From NCBI RefSeq assembly GCF_007655135.1, contig NC_045134.1, forward strand, positions 124,001-188,000: a stretch of DNA of 64,000 nucleotides. The letters are read 5' to 3'. Source of the DNA: Punica granatum. Its lineage: Eukaryota > Streptophyta > Magnoliopsida > Myrtales > Lythraceae. The position numbers were made by a program, and so were the translations under genes. The first letter of the stretch is position 1; each line of letters opens with the position of its first letter. The notes under the pieces are model-generated. The model made no database searches, was not told the origin of the DNA, and saw nothing but the letters and a program-made list of their open reading frames with translations. Shown piece after piece: positions 22,939 through 34,417 of the stretch.

Positions 22939-25900
22939 TCAAGGATTGAAGAAACTAGAACCGCCGATATTTATAGCAATTAGCACAGATATACTCGTAA
23001 TCACAGCTAGCCAAAATAAAATTGACCCTGCAATTAAAAAAATTGTACTTAATTGGCCAGAAAACTATTAACCTTCAAATATATAGATGTACACATATAT
23101 ACATACATGTGTATTATTTGTGATTTAATTCCAAACATGACACCGGAACCTGAAACACAACTTACTTCCAGGACCATTATCAGAATCCAATGGTGAGGAG
23201 TTTCCACTAGAACCACGCGATGATGTAGTCAACCCAGCAGGGACAGCGTCATCCAAAATCTTGGTGCTTGCAGTGTCAGATGCCACAATTCCTTGAAATT
23301 CCTCGCTGACAATCAAAGCTGCTAATACGTCCATGAATGATTCTGTATCTGTTTCGGTCAAAGTTCTCTTTTCTTGTTCATAGGAGGTGCTTGTATCATC
23401 AGAATCAGACTCATCATCTGAAACATCTATGTCCATGTATTCTAGCATATTCTTATCATCTTCTTCATCCTCAACATATGCCTTATAAGTCAACCGAAGT
23501 AGTATCTCTCCAGAAGATCCTTTCCTAAACACTCCCCAGCCTTCTCTCAAAACCACAATCCTGTCTGTTGGTACTGTGTCTTGGAGAGACACCAAATCAA
23601 CCTGCAATTATTTGCATCAGAGTAGATACCTCCTCCAGATAGAGAGAGAGGAGAAAGTTGTGGAGAGAGAAGAGTGGGATAAGTTAATAGAGACTATTAA
23701 TACTATAATCTTACCATAACTTATGCCCCCCATCACTAAAGTTAGCAAGGGGGAAGGCGAGAGCGAGACACATGGGAGGATGGAAGCTTTAAAATAACAG
23801 AATAGATAAGGCACTTTTGTTTCCTGAGGCTAAAGAATGATACGGCCAGCCAGGCCTGAAATATTTTCCAAAACCCCAATTTTGAATATAAAACCAAAGT
23901 TGAATAGTTGCAAGTACATTTTGCCTTGTGATGATAATGCAATGCCATAAGCCAGCCTGTCATCTTATCAACTATAAATTTGGAAACAAGAACCTGGAAA
24001 GATGGCAAAAAGGTATTTCACATAAGCAGCTGACAAGATGACATTTTTGGCAAGGATTTGTGAGGGTGGTTGAAAATACAAAGCTGTACTTGGAAGCATA
24101 TAAAATATTTTGAATTTGAGTCACTGACCATAAAATAAATTGTTGGTGAAGCAAAGAGCAGAGATCAAACACCATAAGCTTTTTGGCAATTTAAATCACA
24201 TTTATTTATCATGTCAAAATTGCAAAAATGTAGATATAAATACCTCTCCAGTACCAATAGTCAAATCTGCAAACCCAAGAGAGTCCTTCACTTGAATGCT
24301 CAACTTTTCTTTTCTCGGATTTGTAACAAGCATATGAAAATCCTGCCAAATTAGGGGTGGTTACCCATTTATCCTACGCTCATGAGAAAAAGAAAGCAAC
24401 ACTTGCACGAATAGCACATAGAACTAACTCTACTGGGAGCACTTCTTGCAAGGATAGTCAAGCTTTACTTACCTGATTCCAGATTGGCTCACCAGGAGGT
24501 CCAATAACGGTGGTTTGGCTGTTCTTTTTACTCCTTATAGATTGACTGCCAAGGCTTAAAATAACATAAGGATCTGTTTTCCCTGGATCAATATAGATAA
24601 CTCTTAGAGATACACAGAAATGAAAAGAGGTAAGAAATCGAAAACAAGGAAGGTCTAAATCATGTGTGCTCAGGAAAATGGCGCCAGATATGTTGAAATC
24701 ATGGATATTATAACATATAATTCTAAGCCCTGAGCATATACTTCATTGGCAAGTAAACAGGAATTTCCGTTCTTCAGATAAGCTCAAGGACACGATCACT
24801 ACCATAGAAGACATAAGAAAGCTTGCGAGCATCAACAAGAGTCACTGATAGCTCCCCAACATAGTCTTTGTTTCCTTCCTGTATTTCTCCAGATTTAAAA
24901 TCGTATGCGACTGGACCGACTGCCTTTCCTTTCTGGAAATCAAGGACAATCTTCTTCGGTCGTACAAATAGTCTAGGCAAATCCTCAGTGAGAAGTTTCG
25001 TCAAAAACCTGAAAAGAGATGCAGTTAACTCGGGAAGTCAAGAGCAAACAAGAACATGTACAAAATAACTCCGCCACATGGAACATCAGAGAATACATGC
25101 AGCTATCGCATTGTAAGCGAAAAAACATAACTTCATCTCTACAAATGTAATGACTTAAGGGGACAGAAATAATTAGATGATTGTTGTACAAGGCCAAAGC
25201 AAACCCTTCCTTTTGGCAGATCTATAAGTGCCGGTGCTCCCTCCTCTATACAAGTGATCAGCACCATTTGGGTTAAAATAATCATCATGCTCTCGTTCTA
25301 TGACACAAACGCATTCCTTTAGTTTCCCATCCTTAATTAACATGGTGATTGCCGTCACATAATATTTTCCATGCAAAGTTTCCCCTTCGGACAATTTATG
25401 GATTGGTTTTTCGACATAAAAAATTAATTTCTACTCCTGGTGGCAACCATCGGGGTACAATAATATTATGTTTAAGAAATTAGAGATCTCAATATAACAC
25501 GATCTTCATCTTTGTTTTCTGCTATGATACTGAAGGGAAAGCCATCACTGAAATGGTAAAAAATTATACACACAAAATGTAATTTGACAAGTAGGAAGTA
25601 TCCCCTCTCCTCAGTTCAAACCCACTCTGGGTAATCAGATTCTGGCTATATATTGGTACAAGGATTATACTTCACAAAGGGTCAAACAGACTGTAATTCA
25701 TTAAAGCTTCATTTATTGCCACCACAGTATTTACAACCTTGCTAAAGCATTCCAAAAGAAAAATAACCAGTGCAAAGAACTAAACAACAAAGCTGACAAA
25801 GTGGACAGTGAAAATACAACTTACATGGAGAGAACAGGAATTGCTGGAATGGCCCGTCGCATTCAAGACAGGGAAAAAGAGGGTGTTAGTACTCCTAAAC

Positions 25901-27640
25901 ACGACTAATGTACAAACATATTATAAAAATGCCAAAACATGATCATAACATTGAGGAAATGTTGAAGTCGTGTCAAATGATGAATGAGAACTCCAACGCC
26001 AAAATGGTGTACATAATAATGCATTAATCAGACAGCTCAAAGAAACTCGAGAGCTAAAGCAATAACATGGATCTTCTGCCAATACCAGCAGCCTCCACTG
26101 CAGACTACAAATACTCATTTAACAACCAAGATTTTAAGGACCAGCTATAAGTGGTGCCAAACTTACAAGCAGCAAGAGAAGCAGCCAACCCATAAGCTTA
26201 TCACTACGGCAAGAATTTTCCATAAGTTTCTCCTCTTTGGTATTTACAGTCTCCCCGACCGCATGAAGCAAACTTAGCATTTAATTATATGACAAGATTA
26301 AAACTGTCCGATAATGATTTGCAACATATAGAGTCTCATCTACACAGCACAAAATGCAGGAGAGCAAAGCCACGAAGGTTAAACTTGGACATACCCATCA
26401 AATTGAACAAGCGAAATGGGGACAACTCAAATTTGATCTTTGGAAGTGAAACAAAAGCCCAAGAAACAGCTCCCACCCAAGGCTCTGTGGGTATCAATCG
26501 CAACTTCACCCACAGTTCCCCATCGATGTCAAAATCCCGAACGCCAACAGGCACGACGATAGGGATGATGCCAAATTTCAGCGAGAGCATCAAGAGCATA
26601 CGGGCACCACCAGTATATCGAAGGCCTATCTGGTACCTTGATGAGAAGTAAATCCATCGGAGATCAGAAGACTAAAATTAAGATCTCAGAGTCAGATAAC
26701 CAAATATAATAAGTTTATGATTCATCAATATATATATATATTAAGCTTATGGCCACTCCATGAAGATAACCTACTGTAAATCATTAACGCGGCGTGAAGT
26801 TCTGCGCTCAACATTTCTGACAGACAAGGCCTCATCTCCGAGTGAGAACTGCTTAATTTCGACCCTCTCAACATAGTCAGGCTTCTTCAGATCATCAATG
26901 ACAGGCTGGAGCAGTCCAATGATCCAATTCTCTATTCCAGCTCTATAAACCTTCCAGAGTTTCCCCAAGACCATGTTCACCCACTCCACCGACTCTTTCC
27001 TCTGCAAATCCTTTTCCAAGAAGAGGGAAAAGCTCGTGGGCACCTGCGGCCACGCAGCACCACGACTGCCATCCCCAGCCCCGAAGCTGCTCTTCTTTTT
27101 CTTCCTAGAGGTCCACAGCTTGTCGAAGGCAACGCCGACGAAGAAAAAGAAAACGAATAGTCCCGCGATGTTCCGGTTGATGGGAGGGGAGGGGATGGGG
27201 TGAATGACTCCTAGTTGAGTCCTGAGTTTGTCGACGATGGGGTCTTCCTGGAAGTTTGTGAAACTCGAGCCCATTTGGAGGGACGATGCCTCCTGAGACA
27301 ATCTCATGTCATCAGCGCCGCTCAACTCATGGTAAAGCTTGTTTGCTACGAAGCTCTTGGCGCCTCTCCTGGAAGGGCCCGCAATCTGGGCAGCGCTGAA
27401 GGTGGGTTTCCGGGGGTCGGAGGGAGAGGTAACTGAGCAAGCCCTGAAACTCCATCTCCGGAAGGGGAATGAGGGGGCATGGGTGGTTGGGATGAGGGAA
27501 GGGTTCCTCCTCTTTCTGGAGAAAAAAGGGACGGAGTGGGGGCTGGAAAACAGCCGGGGTTCACCGCAGGGGCAGAGAAGAGATAAGCTGAGCGAGAAAT
27601 GGAAGCTCGCACAAGGAGAGGAAGGGGATTGCAAAATCAT
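22939..27640 (-). CDS. SMP and C2 domain membrane protein, NTMC2T5-like, eight exons
   Basis: Predicted lipid-transfer/tether-type protein with a synaptotagmin-like SMP domain and one C2 domain. Exons in transcription order: 27640-26775, 26636-26395, 25843-25825, 25008-24803, 24582-24473, 24342-24244, 23601-23166, 23027-22939. Every junction is GT-AG and phases agree, giving 688 residues, about the length I recall for Arabidopsis NTMC2T5 proteins (around 675-693). Residues 1-70 are Ser/Pro/Arg-rich like a plastid-targeting region. A hydrophobic span is at 157-176, SMP from about 217 to 400, C2 from about 425 with Asp435, Asp448, Asp501 and Asp507 in its loops. An acidic linker follows (around 560-590), then a second hydrophobic span (662-680) and the tail GGSSFFNP. 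Established for the family: SMP domains bind lipids, and NTMC2T5 is reported at the chloroplast envelope. Start codon: first Met of the open exon; the family assignment is by recognition only. Confidence 0.9.
25825..25843 (-). other. 19-nt micro-exon of the SMP/C2 gene
   Basis: Exon 3 is CA ATT CCT GTT CTC TCC AT between TTCCAG and GTAAGTTG. It supplies the end of a split Ala codon, Ile-Pro-Val-Leu-Ser and the start of a split Met codon, and it restores the reading phase between exons 2 and 4 inside the SMP domain. The downstream intron is 816 bp. Without it the frame breaks, so it should be included even if automatic gene finders skip it. Confidence 0.88.
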
Positions 27641-28417
27641 TTAGCAGCGGGGCGGGTACAGAGGTGGAGAAAGCCCCGATTATTGCTTCAAGGGGGGCAT
27701 AGGCATTGGCTGAAAACATCGAATTTCAGGCAAGCAAAATTTAAGGCAGGGATTCCAGGGAACAGGAAAGAAGTAGCCTACGGCGATAGAAATTTCTTCG
27801 TCATACGTCTCCTTCCAAGTCTTACCATCATGAATGAATTCAGACCAGCGACGAGGAGTTGAACAATTACCAACCGATGGAAGTGCCGAGCGAGCAGGCA
27901 ACCTCGGCTCAGGACTTTGATGAATTGAATGGAACTGAACAAGCCTGATTGGACGACACACACGGAGAACAGATGTGCTGAGGCTGAGAGAGAGAGGGAG
28001 AAGTAGTGGAGGTGATAGAGAGAAATCGAGTGCGCCTGTGGTCTGAGAGAGAGAGAGAGAGAGGAGAGCGTGAATCATAACATAAGCATGGGGACGGAGG
28101 GGCGGGCGGTTGAAGTCAGACCATTCAACACACCGCTCCCTCGTTTCCCTTTTCTTTTTTTCTTTTTTTCTTTTTTTCTTTTTGCTTTTCCTTTTTCTTT
28201 GGGGAGAACGCAATGAGAGAGAATGAGAATGAGAATCCAGTCGATCGATCAATCCATCAACAATCACTGGAAAAAATGAAGTGTCTTTTTGAGGCCCACG
28301 ATGACTCTCCTGGCGGAAAAGCGTGATGAGGATAGGATATATCCCGCGCGGGACGGTAGGAAGGGACAGTGAATGAACGGAATCGGATACACCAAAATAA
28401 AAGGGGGGAGTTTCCAC
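27641..28417 (-). promoter_or_regulatory. Upstream/5' untranslated region of the SMP/C2 gene, CT-rich
   Basis: On the gene strand this stretch is rich in CT runs (28041-28062 and 27987-27998) and carries a poly-T/C tract near 28150-28200. Pyrimidine-rich leaders are common in plant genes. A long open frame here lacks any domain and looks like a by-product of the low stop density. No TATA box could be chosen with confidence. Confidence 0.45.
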
Positions 28418-28908
28418 ATTTGTTTCAGATTTAATTAAATTTAAATTTTATATTTCATAAAAATACCAGTAATTTTATGTTTGTCTAAACTATGATCAGT
28501 TTTTCAACTCCGTCAAAGTTAAAGTGGACCCATATCTGCACATGTGGCACCACGCCCTACAAGCCACGTCATAAAAAATACGAAAAAATTAACAAATAAA
28601 AAAAAAGAGAAAAATTTTAAAAATTAAAAATTAAAAATTATTTAAATTTTGGAAAATTCGGAAAAATATAAAATCTATGAAAATTAAAAAAAATTAAAAA
28701 CCAAATAATATTTAGAATTATTACAGAAAATTCAAAAAAATATGAAAAGTAAATAAATCTCATAAAATTCAGAAAAAAAAAATTAAAATTTATGAAAATT
28801 CATAAATAAATTTTAAATCGAATAAATACAAAAATGTAGAAAAAGCGTAGAAAATTATAAAGAAATTTAATATGAAAAGAAAATTCTCCAAAAATAAAAA
28901 ATTTGTAA

Positions 28909-29446
28909 TGTTAACCAAAAAAATTTCCTACTTTTTACATTTTAACGATTTTAGCATAAACTTTTTCTTTTAGCCAATTAAATCACAAACTACCGATTTA
29001 ATAATAATATTAGCACACCATCAATTTCTCCGTTAATTTTAACCAAAATTGCTGATGTGTACATGATGATATCACGTGGCACACGGCGATTGGCCAAGTG
29101 GATCCCACATTTTAAAAAAAGATTAAAAAATTACTCTAAAAATTTAAAAAAAAAATCTGCAAGTGAAGAGGAGGGGACGTGGTTGGCCGTGGAGGCCGGC
29201 ATCAAGACTACCACTGGTGGGGGCCTCGACACCAACCCCCATCCCCCAAATTGGGGTCACCAGCGACCTTAATTGTGTGTGCCACATGGCACCGTCATGT
29301 ACATCTCAGCAATTCCGATTAAAATTAACGGAGAAATTGATCGTGTGCTAACATTGTTATCAAATCGGTAGTTTGTGATTCATTAAAGAAAAAAGTTCGT
29401 GCTAAAATGTTAAATGTTAAAAGTTTGGGTTTTTTTGTTATTGACC
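28909..29446. mobile_element. Nested inverted-repeat element with 11-bp target duplication
   Basis: The 538-bp element is flanked by the perfect direct repeat AAAATTTGTAA (28898-28908 and 29447-29457). Its arms correspond for roughly 190 bp, for example CACAAACTACCGATTT at 28983 and the same string read on the minus strand at about 29365-29380, and TTTCTCCGTTAATTTTAA on both. A 9-11-bp duplication with long inverted arms is the Mutator-like signature. The 130-bp core (around 29140-29270) is GC-rich and has no recognisable gene. It sits inside the larger element, so it inserted later. Confidence 0.8.
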
Positions 29447-29619
29447 AAAATTTGTAAACAATAGGAAAATTCAAAAAAAATATTTCAAATTAAAGATAAC
29501 TCAAAAAAATTTAACAGCCAAAAGAGAATTCAGAAAAATTACAAAAAAAAAATTAAAGTAATATAAAAAATAACATAAAGTTAAAAATAATTCTCACTTT
29601 CACAACTGTAGCATCGAAT

Positions 29620-29775
29620 GAGAAATCTTCCCTGCGATTGGCGGACTCACTGAACTCATCAACCTCAGGCTTTATGGTAATAAGGTCTTTATAATAATAG
29701 CCTGACCAAGAAGCTTCCAATCGACCAGCGAAATCTCACGAAGTTGGAGTTCTTGAATGCCTCAATAAACTACGT
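29620..29775 (+). pseudogene. Leucine-rich-repeat-like coding fragment inside a transposon
   Basis: From 29625 the plus strand reads FPAIGGLTELINLRLYGNK, which fits one plant leucine-rich-repeat unit (LxxLxxLxLxxN). A second stretch from 29714, in another frame, reads LPIDQRNLTKLEFLNAS. A TGA and a frame change separate them. The position inside the outer inverted-repeat element suggests captured receptor or resistance-gene sequence. The fragment is short, so this could be chance. Confidence 0.4.
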
Positions 29776-30445
29776 CATCTGTCTTATTGAGGCAGTAGAC
29801 TATGTGTTCAATATTTTCCCAATTTTCTTAATTTTATATAATTTATTTTGAATTATTTATGCATTTTCTTAATTTTTAGATTTTTTGAATGTTTTCTAAT
29901 TTTTTTTCTATTTGTTTCTGAAGATTTTGAGTTTTAAGAGTTTTCTTTCATTTACATATTTTCAGAATTTCTGTAATTTTTTGAATTTTTCAATTTTTTT
30001 GTAAATCTATTTCTAATTTTTATAACTTTTTAACTTTTCTATTTTTTATGAGTTTTCTTTCATTTTCAATTTTCGTGGACTTTTTGTAAATTTTCTTTGG
30101 TTTTTAAATTTTTTAAAATTTTTCATTAAATTTATTTTTTATTTTTTCAAACTTATGTATGATTATTAATTTTCTTTAATTTTAAAATTTTTTGAATTTT
30201 CTCTATTTTTTAATATTTTTAAAACTTTACTTATTTTATTTTTTTGAATTTTTATAGGGTGCCATGCAGTAAGTAATGCCACGTGTGCAGGTGTAGTTCC
30301 ATTTTAACATCCACTAAGTCCATATAAATAAATGGACAAAAAATATTGATGGAGTTGAATGGTCAGTCATATTTTAGACCAAATAAAAATACTATGGGAT
30401 AAAATTTAAATTTGGCTAAATCTAAGATAAACGTAAGTTTGGCTT

Positions 30446-31331
30446 TTTTCTGCAATGTTACTTAAACAGTGACGGTGTTAACTGCTACTATCTATGCAAC
30501 CTTTTAACTGTTTATTCCTTGATATTATTTAATTATAGATCCATCCAGAAAGTATTAAAATTAGGTTGTACATTATATTAACAACTTATAAATTATAAAA
30601 TATATAGATGTGAACCTCGCACTATGCACGGATTTTATTTAACTTAAAAACTTATCAACTGCTCAGGTTTGAATTGAGCATTATGTTGCCTCTATATTAT
30701 ATATATTGCCATCTCTTATGTAATACTAGAAAGTCACCTGTGCAGAGCATAACGAAACATATTAAAATAGGTATGTATTGTGTACATATTGTTTCAACCA
30801 CGGCTTCGTTATATTAATTGCATTATACAATTTATAGGATTCAAAGTCAGTTTTCAATATAAAAAAGAAAAGAATAAAAGATTGCGACTTCGGTTTGACA
30901 GGAAAAAATAGACGTGGGTTGCCTTTTTCTGTAATTTTCTTTTAACTTTTCTTTAAAATAGGAAGATTATAAAAAAAAATTCGTATGACAAGATTAAATT
31001 TAAGAAAATAAAGGGTAGTTATAACATGAAGAATTCTCTAAAATGATAGTACACGATAAGATATAGGATAAAAAATAAAATTGTTAAATTAGAAAAATGT
31101 TAAAAGTGAAATAACTTGTTGAAAAATGAAAAAAAGATCCAACGTGAGTTAATTTAAGCGATTCTACTCTCATTCTATTTAAACAAGGTTACAGGTTCAA
31201 GTTGATGACGATCCATAATTGGCAAATTTTACTCGGATCGACCAAACTCGAACTAAATTAGTTGGGGTAAATATCAAAAAAGAAAGAGAGAGAGGGGGGG
31301 GAGGAGAGGGTATAGTGGGATAAAATGGGAT
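30446..31331. other. AT-rich intergenic, no gene seen
   Basis: AT-rich sequence with short A and T runs and a GA-rich stretch at 31280-31310. No coding potential, RNA gene or convincing transposon terminus was recognised. Confidence 0.5.
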
Positions 31332-31340
31332 AGTTATTAT

Positions 31341-32802
31341 TAGGGGTGTACACGGATACAAGGCATATCCGGAATCAGTCGAAACCTACCCGTTAGAGTA
31401 GGGTCCGGGTAATGAAAATAAGGTAGGATTTTTGTATTAAAATACGGAACCGGTAAAAATCGATTTCGGTTTTGATTTCGATTTTTACCTACAGGATATC
31501 CAGAACCGAAACCGGAACCGATATCCGGAACCAGATGATACTTGGTAATTAAAAGAAAAAGAAAAAAAAGAGTAAGGTTACTTACTGAATGTAGCGATGA
31601 ACTCAACCTGAATTCCAAGTTCTCGACACTGTAAAACTCCAATCGAAACCTAAATTTCCTATCTCCTTCCTCTTCTCTCCGTCTCTTCTCTAATCCGAGT
31701 AATCCCTTTATCGATTTCTCTCAACCCAGCCGTCTCCGAGACTCCGACTCTCCAATCTCTATTTGCTCTGTCTCTCGCTCTTTGTTTTCGTCTCTGATGA
31801 CCGATTCTCCAGAGGCTCCCCTCCGTCTTCGACTTTTTGCCAAGGTAAAGTTCAAACAAGCAAACAAACTCGAAAATTTGTTTTCATCATCATCATGACA
31901 ACTAAATCAGACTTGTTTATCTTTCAATAGATATGAGAAATAGGAAAAGCATCGATTTCCTTTACAATAGACTTTTTCAAACTAATATTTTGGGGATTCC
32001 TTCAGAAAGGGGAGCTTCTCCTTTGATCTTGATTTGGTTATCTAACATTCAAGCCTGTTGGGAACTGGTTTCGCCTTTTCTCATCAGGCCTTGACTTTAG
32101 GAAGCTCTTTGGAATCTCCTTTGAAGTTTCTTCAACCTGCTCCTGAGGAAACTATTTGCATTAATGCTGGCGCTTAGAGCCCTCGAAGTCTCTCCGTAAT
32201 GTTTGCACAACAGTTGCATTTAGGGCAAGATAGGTGGCAGGACCATCTTCTTCAGAGGATGCTATGTCATCTTCTTCACAATCACTCTTGGTCACAGTTA
32301 TTCTTTGCTTGTGGTAGTAAATGGTTTTGTCTGCATTGAAATTTTCGTCGGCAGATTTGCTCATGAAAATGTCGTAATCAAGAATTACGGATGTATGATT
32401 CGATTTAGTTTTTGATTTGTTGATGCTATGCGATGGTGGTAGAGCTCCTAAGTGATTGTTTTGGGTTGTTTGCTTGTCCTACAAGTGCCAATTGCCAAGG
32501 TGAAAGGTTGAACGCAAGCACAGCACGGCAGACGTGGAAGCTCCTGTCTTGCCCTATGTAGATTATAGGGAACCCGGAACCTGTAGTATATCACATGTTC
32601 CGGGTAGAGTACGATTCCACATTCTAAAAGGGTAGGTTCCGATTCTTAAATTTCGGAGTCGGTGTACCACAGGTTCCGGATAGAGTCCAGTTTCACATTT
32701 TAAAAGAGTAGGTTCCGATTCTTAAGTTTTGGAACTGGTGTTTTACAGGGTAGGGTCCGAGTACCATAAAAAATGCAGGGTACCTGGATCCACACGGGCC
32801 AA
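31341..32802. mobile_element. hAT-like non-autonomous element with flanking direct repeat
   Basis: The segment is bounded by the perfect direct repeat AGTTATTAT (31332-31340 and 32803-32811). Its ends are weakly inverted: TAGGGGTGTACACGG at the left and TTGGCCCGTGTGG on the minus strand at the right. Subterminal sequence is full of CCGGAACC-type motifs, including a direct duplication of about 84 bp at 32610-32760 (GTAGGTTCCGATTCTTAA twice). A duplication of 8-9 bp with such ends suits hAT best, though Mutator-like is possible. The core holds a small minus-strand frame (32161-32364) of unknown nature and no recognisable transposase. Confidence 0.6.
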
Positions 32803-32811
32803 GTTATTATG

Positions 32812-32857
32812 TCAAATTTATCATTATGTTCTCAATTAGATGGTGATTAATCAATGC

Positions 32858-32900
<43 letters not shown>

Positions 32901-34408
32901 TGACTATAATACAATTGATAGCGTTTGTAAAAGTGAGGAAAATTCTATAGCAGGATGCAAAAAAAAGTCTCATGGTAGAACATTTTGTTTCTCATGACAT
33001 ATAGGTCATTCAAATTTAAAAATTATATTTTAAATTCACAAATGACAAGTTCATCAAGTCCCATTCAATGCTAATAAAAATTTTTGGGTTGATGATGTAT
33101 CCCATGGAGACATCGCCACGTGTCATATTCAAACCGGAATCTATCAACAATTAAAGCCCGACCAGTTGATCAGTTAGTCGGCTTTACAACCTGACCTTTT
33201 TAATTTTAAATCGATCAGTTTAATACTTGGTTCAGTTACAACTAAATCGTTTGATATAATCAATCTAGTTAACTCGATCACTCGAGTTAAACATTAATAC
33301 AATTTACTTAAACAATGATGGCGACCAAAGGCAGTTGGTCGTCGTCAGAGAATATAACGGCGGCTCTAGGTTTTTATTCGAGAGAAACAGTAAATAATTC
33401 TGTGAATCAAATGAAGAAATATTGTGGTCCTATGCGTAATTTCATCTACGATTTCGCGAAGCTATTGACAGCCATATGATCCGACCTGGTAACGACAACT
33501 AGATGCAAGTCTCTTCAAGCCGAAGAATCTAACGACGGCCATTGGCGTTGTCTTTATCGTGCATGATTGGATAGGTTTCATCTGACCGACATAGCATAGT
33601 GGGCCACCGCCATTGATGTAGGATGCCGGTGGTTGGATAGGTTTCAATTGGACGAACAAAACATGGTGGCCATTCCCGTCGATTGAGGCTGCGGGGGAAC
33701 GCCTGTATTTTTTTTTTCAGTCGTTAGCAGAAATATGTAAATTATGGACAATCAAAGAGCAAAGTCCTTACAAGTAATATAATTTTAAAAACTATTTAAG
33801 AGGCAATAACAGATGTAGATATTGGTTTCTAGATGAATCTAATATATTGACTAAAAAATAACATAAAACAAAATAAAAAAATTGGTTTGATCAAATGACA
33901 ACCGTAAATTCATAAATATAAACAAATTCATAATTAAAACTAAATATTTTTTTTTTGTGAATCGAGAAATTTTTTCATTTTTCAAGATTTTTTAATATTT
34001 ATTTGTGATTCTTAATATAAAAATTAAATTGTCATAATTTTGTTAATAACAAAACAAAAAAATCTTAAGAATTTAGAGACTGAGGTTATCATAATTCATG
34101 GCGCAATCACTATTATCAAAACCAGTCCGGACTGATCGGTTCGACTGGTCATATCGGGAACCTACACTATGATTGGTCTGGTTTTGCTTGTGGACCCAAA
34201 ATGCATGAACAAGCGCATGAACCCAAAGAGCAGAGCAATTTTTCAAGGAAATCCATTTGAATCGGCCACTTCTATGGGTTCTCATTTTTTTTAATTAGCA
34301 AAATAACAATGCTTGGAGAAGGAGTTGATCCTTAAACTTCCATGCTACTTTGGTGAAGCCTCTAACCCACTAATCTACTAAGCTATCAACTTCTAGCTAG
34401 TTGTAAAC
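32812..34408. other. Intergenic with a TA microsatellite, no gene seen
   Basis: Contains a (TA)n run at about 32860-32896 and AT-rich sequence. A mixed stretch at 33100-33700 has only short frames. No gene, RNA or complete transposon was recognised. Confidence 0.5.
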
Positions 34409-34417
34409 TTTTTTCAC

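Larger units (their letters stand above)
28420..30440. mobile_element. Outer inverted-repeat transposon (Mutator-like, ends approximate)
   Basis: The left end (AAATTTAAATTTTATATTTC and, further in, CTGCACATGTGGCACC near 28536) is mirrored at the right end in inverted orientation (AAATTTAAATTTTATCCC read on the minus strand from near 30411, and CTGCACACGTGGCATT ending near 30277). The arms continue as A-rich sequence on the left and T-rich on the right. The element is interrupted by a second one at 28909-29446. No clear target duplication was seen, so the boundaries are good to some tens of bases and the superfamily is inferred from arm length. Confidence 0.6.

Noticed and set aside
25173..25394. 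Minus-strand frame of 73 codons in intron 3 of the SMP/C2 gene
   Set aside because: Including it as an exon would interrupt the SMP domain and break phase. I could not assign a family, so it may be a relic, but it is unsupported.
27680..28417. Minus-strand frame of 245 codons upstream of the SMP/C2 gene
   Set aside because: Low-complexity CT-rich leader sequence with Ser/Leu/Lys runs and no domain; the validated gene starts downstream at 27640.
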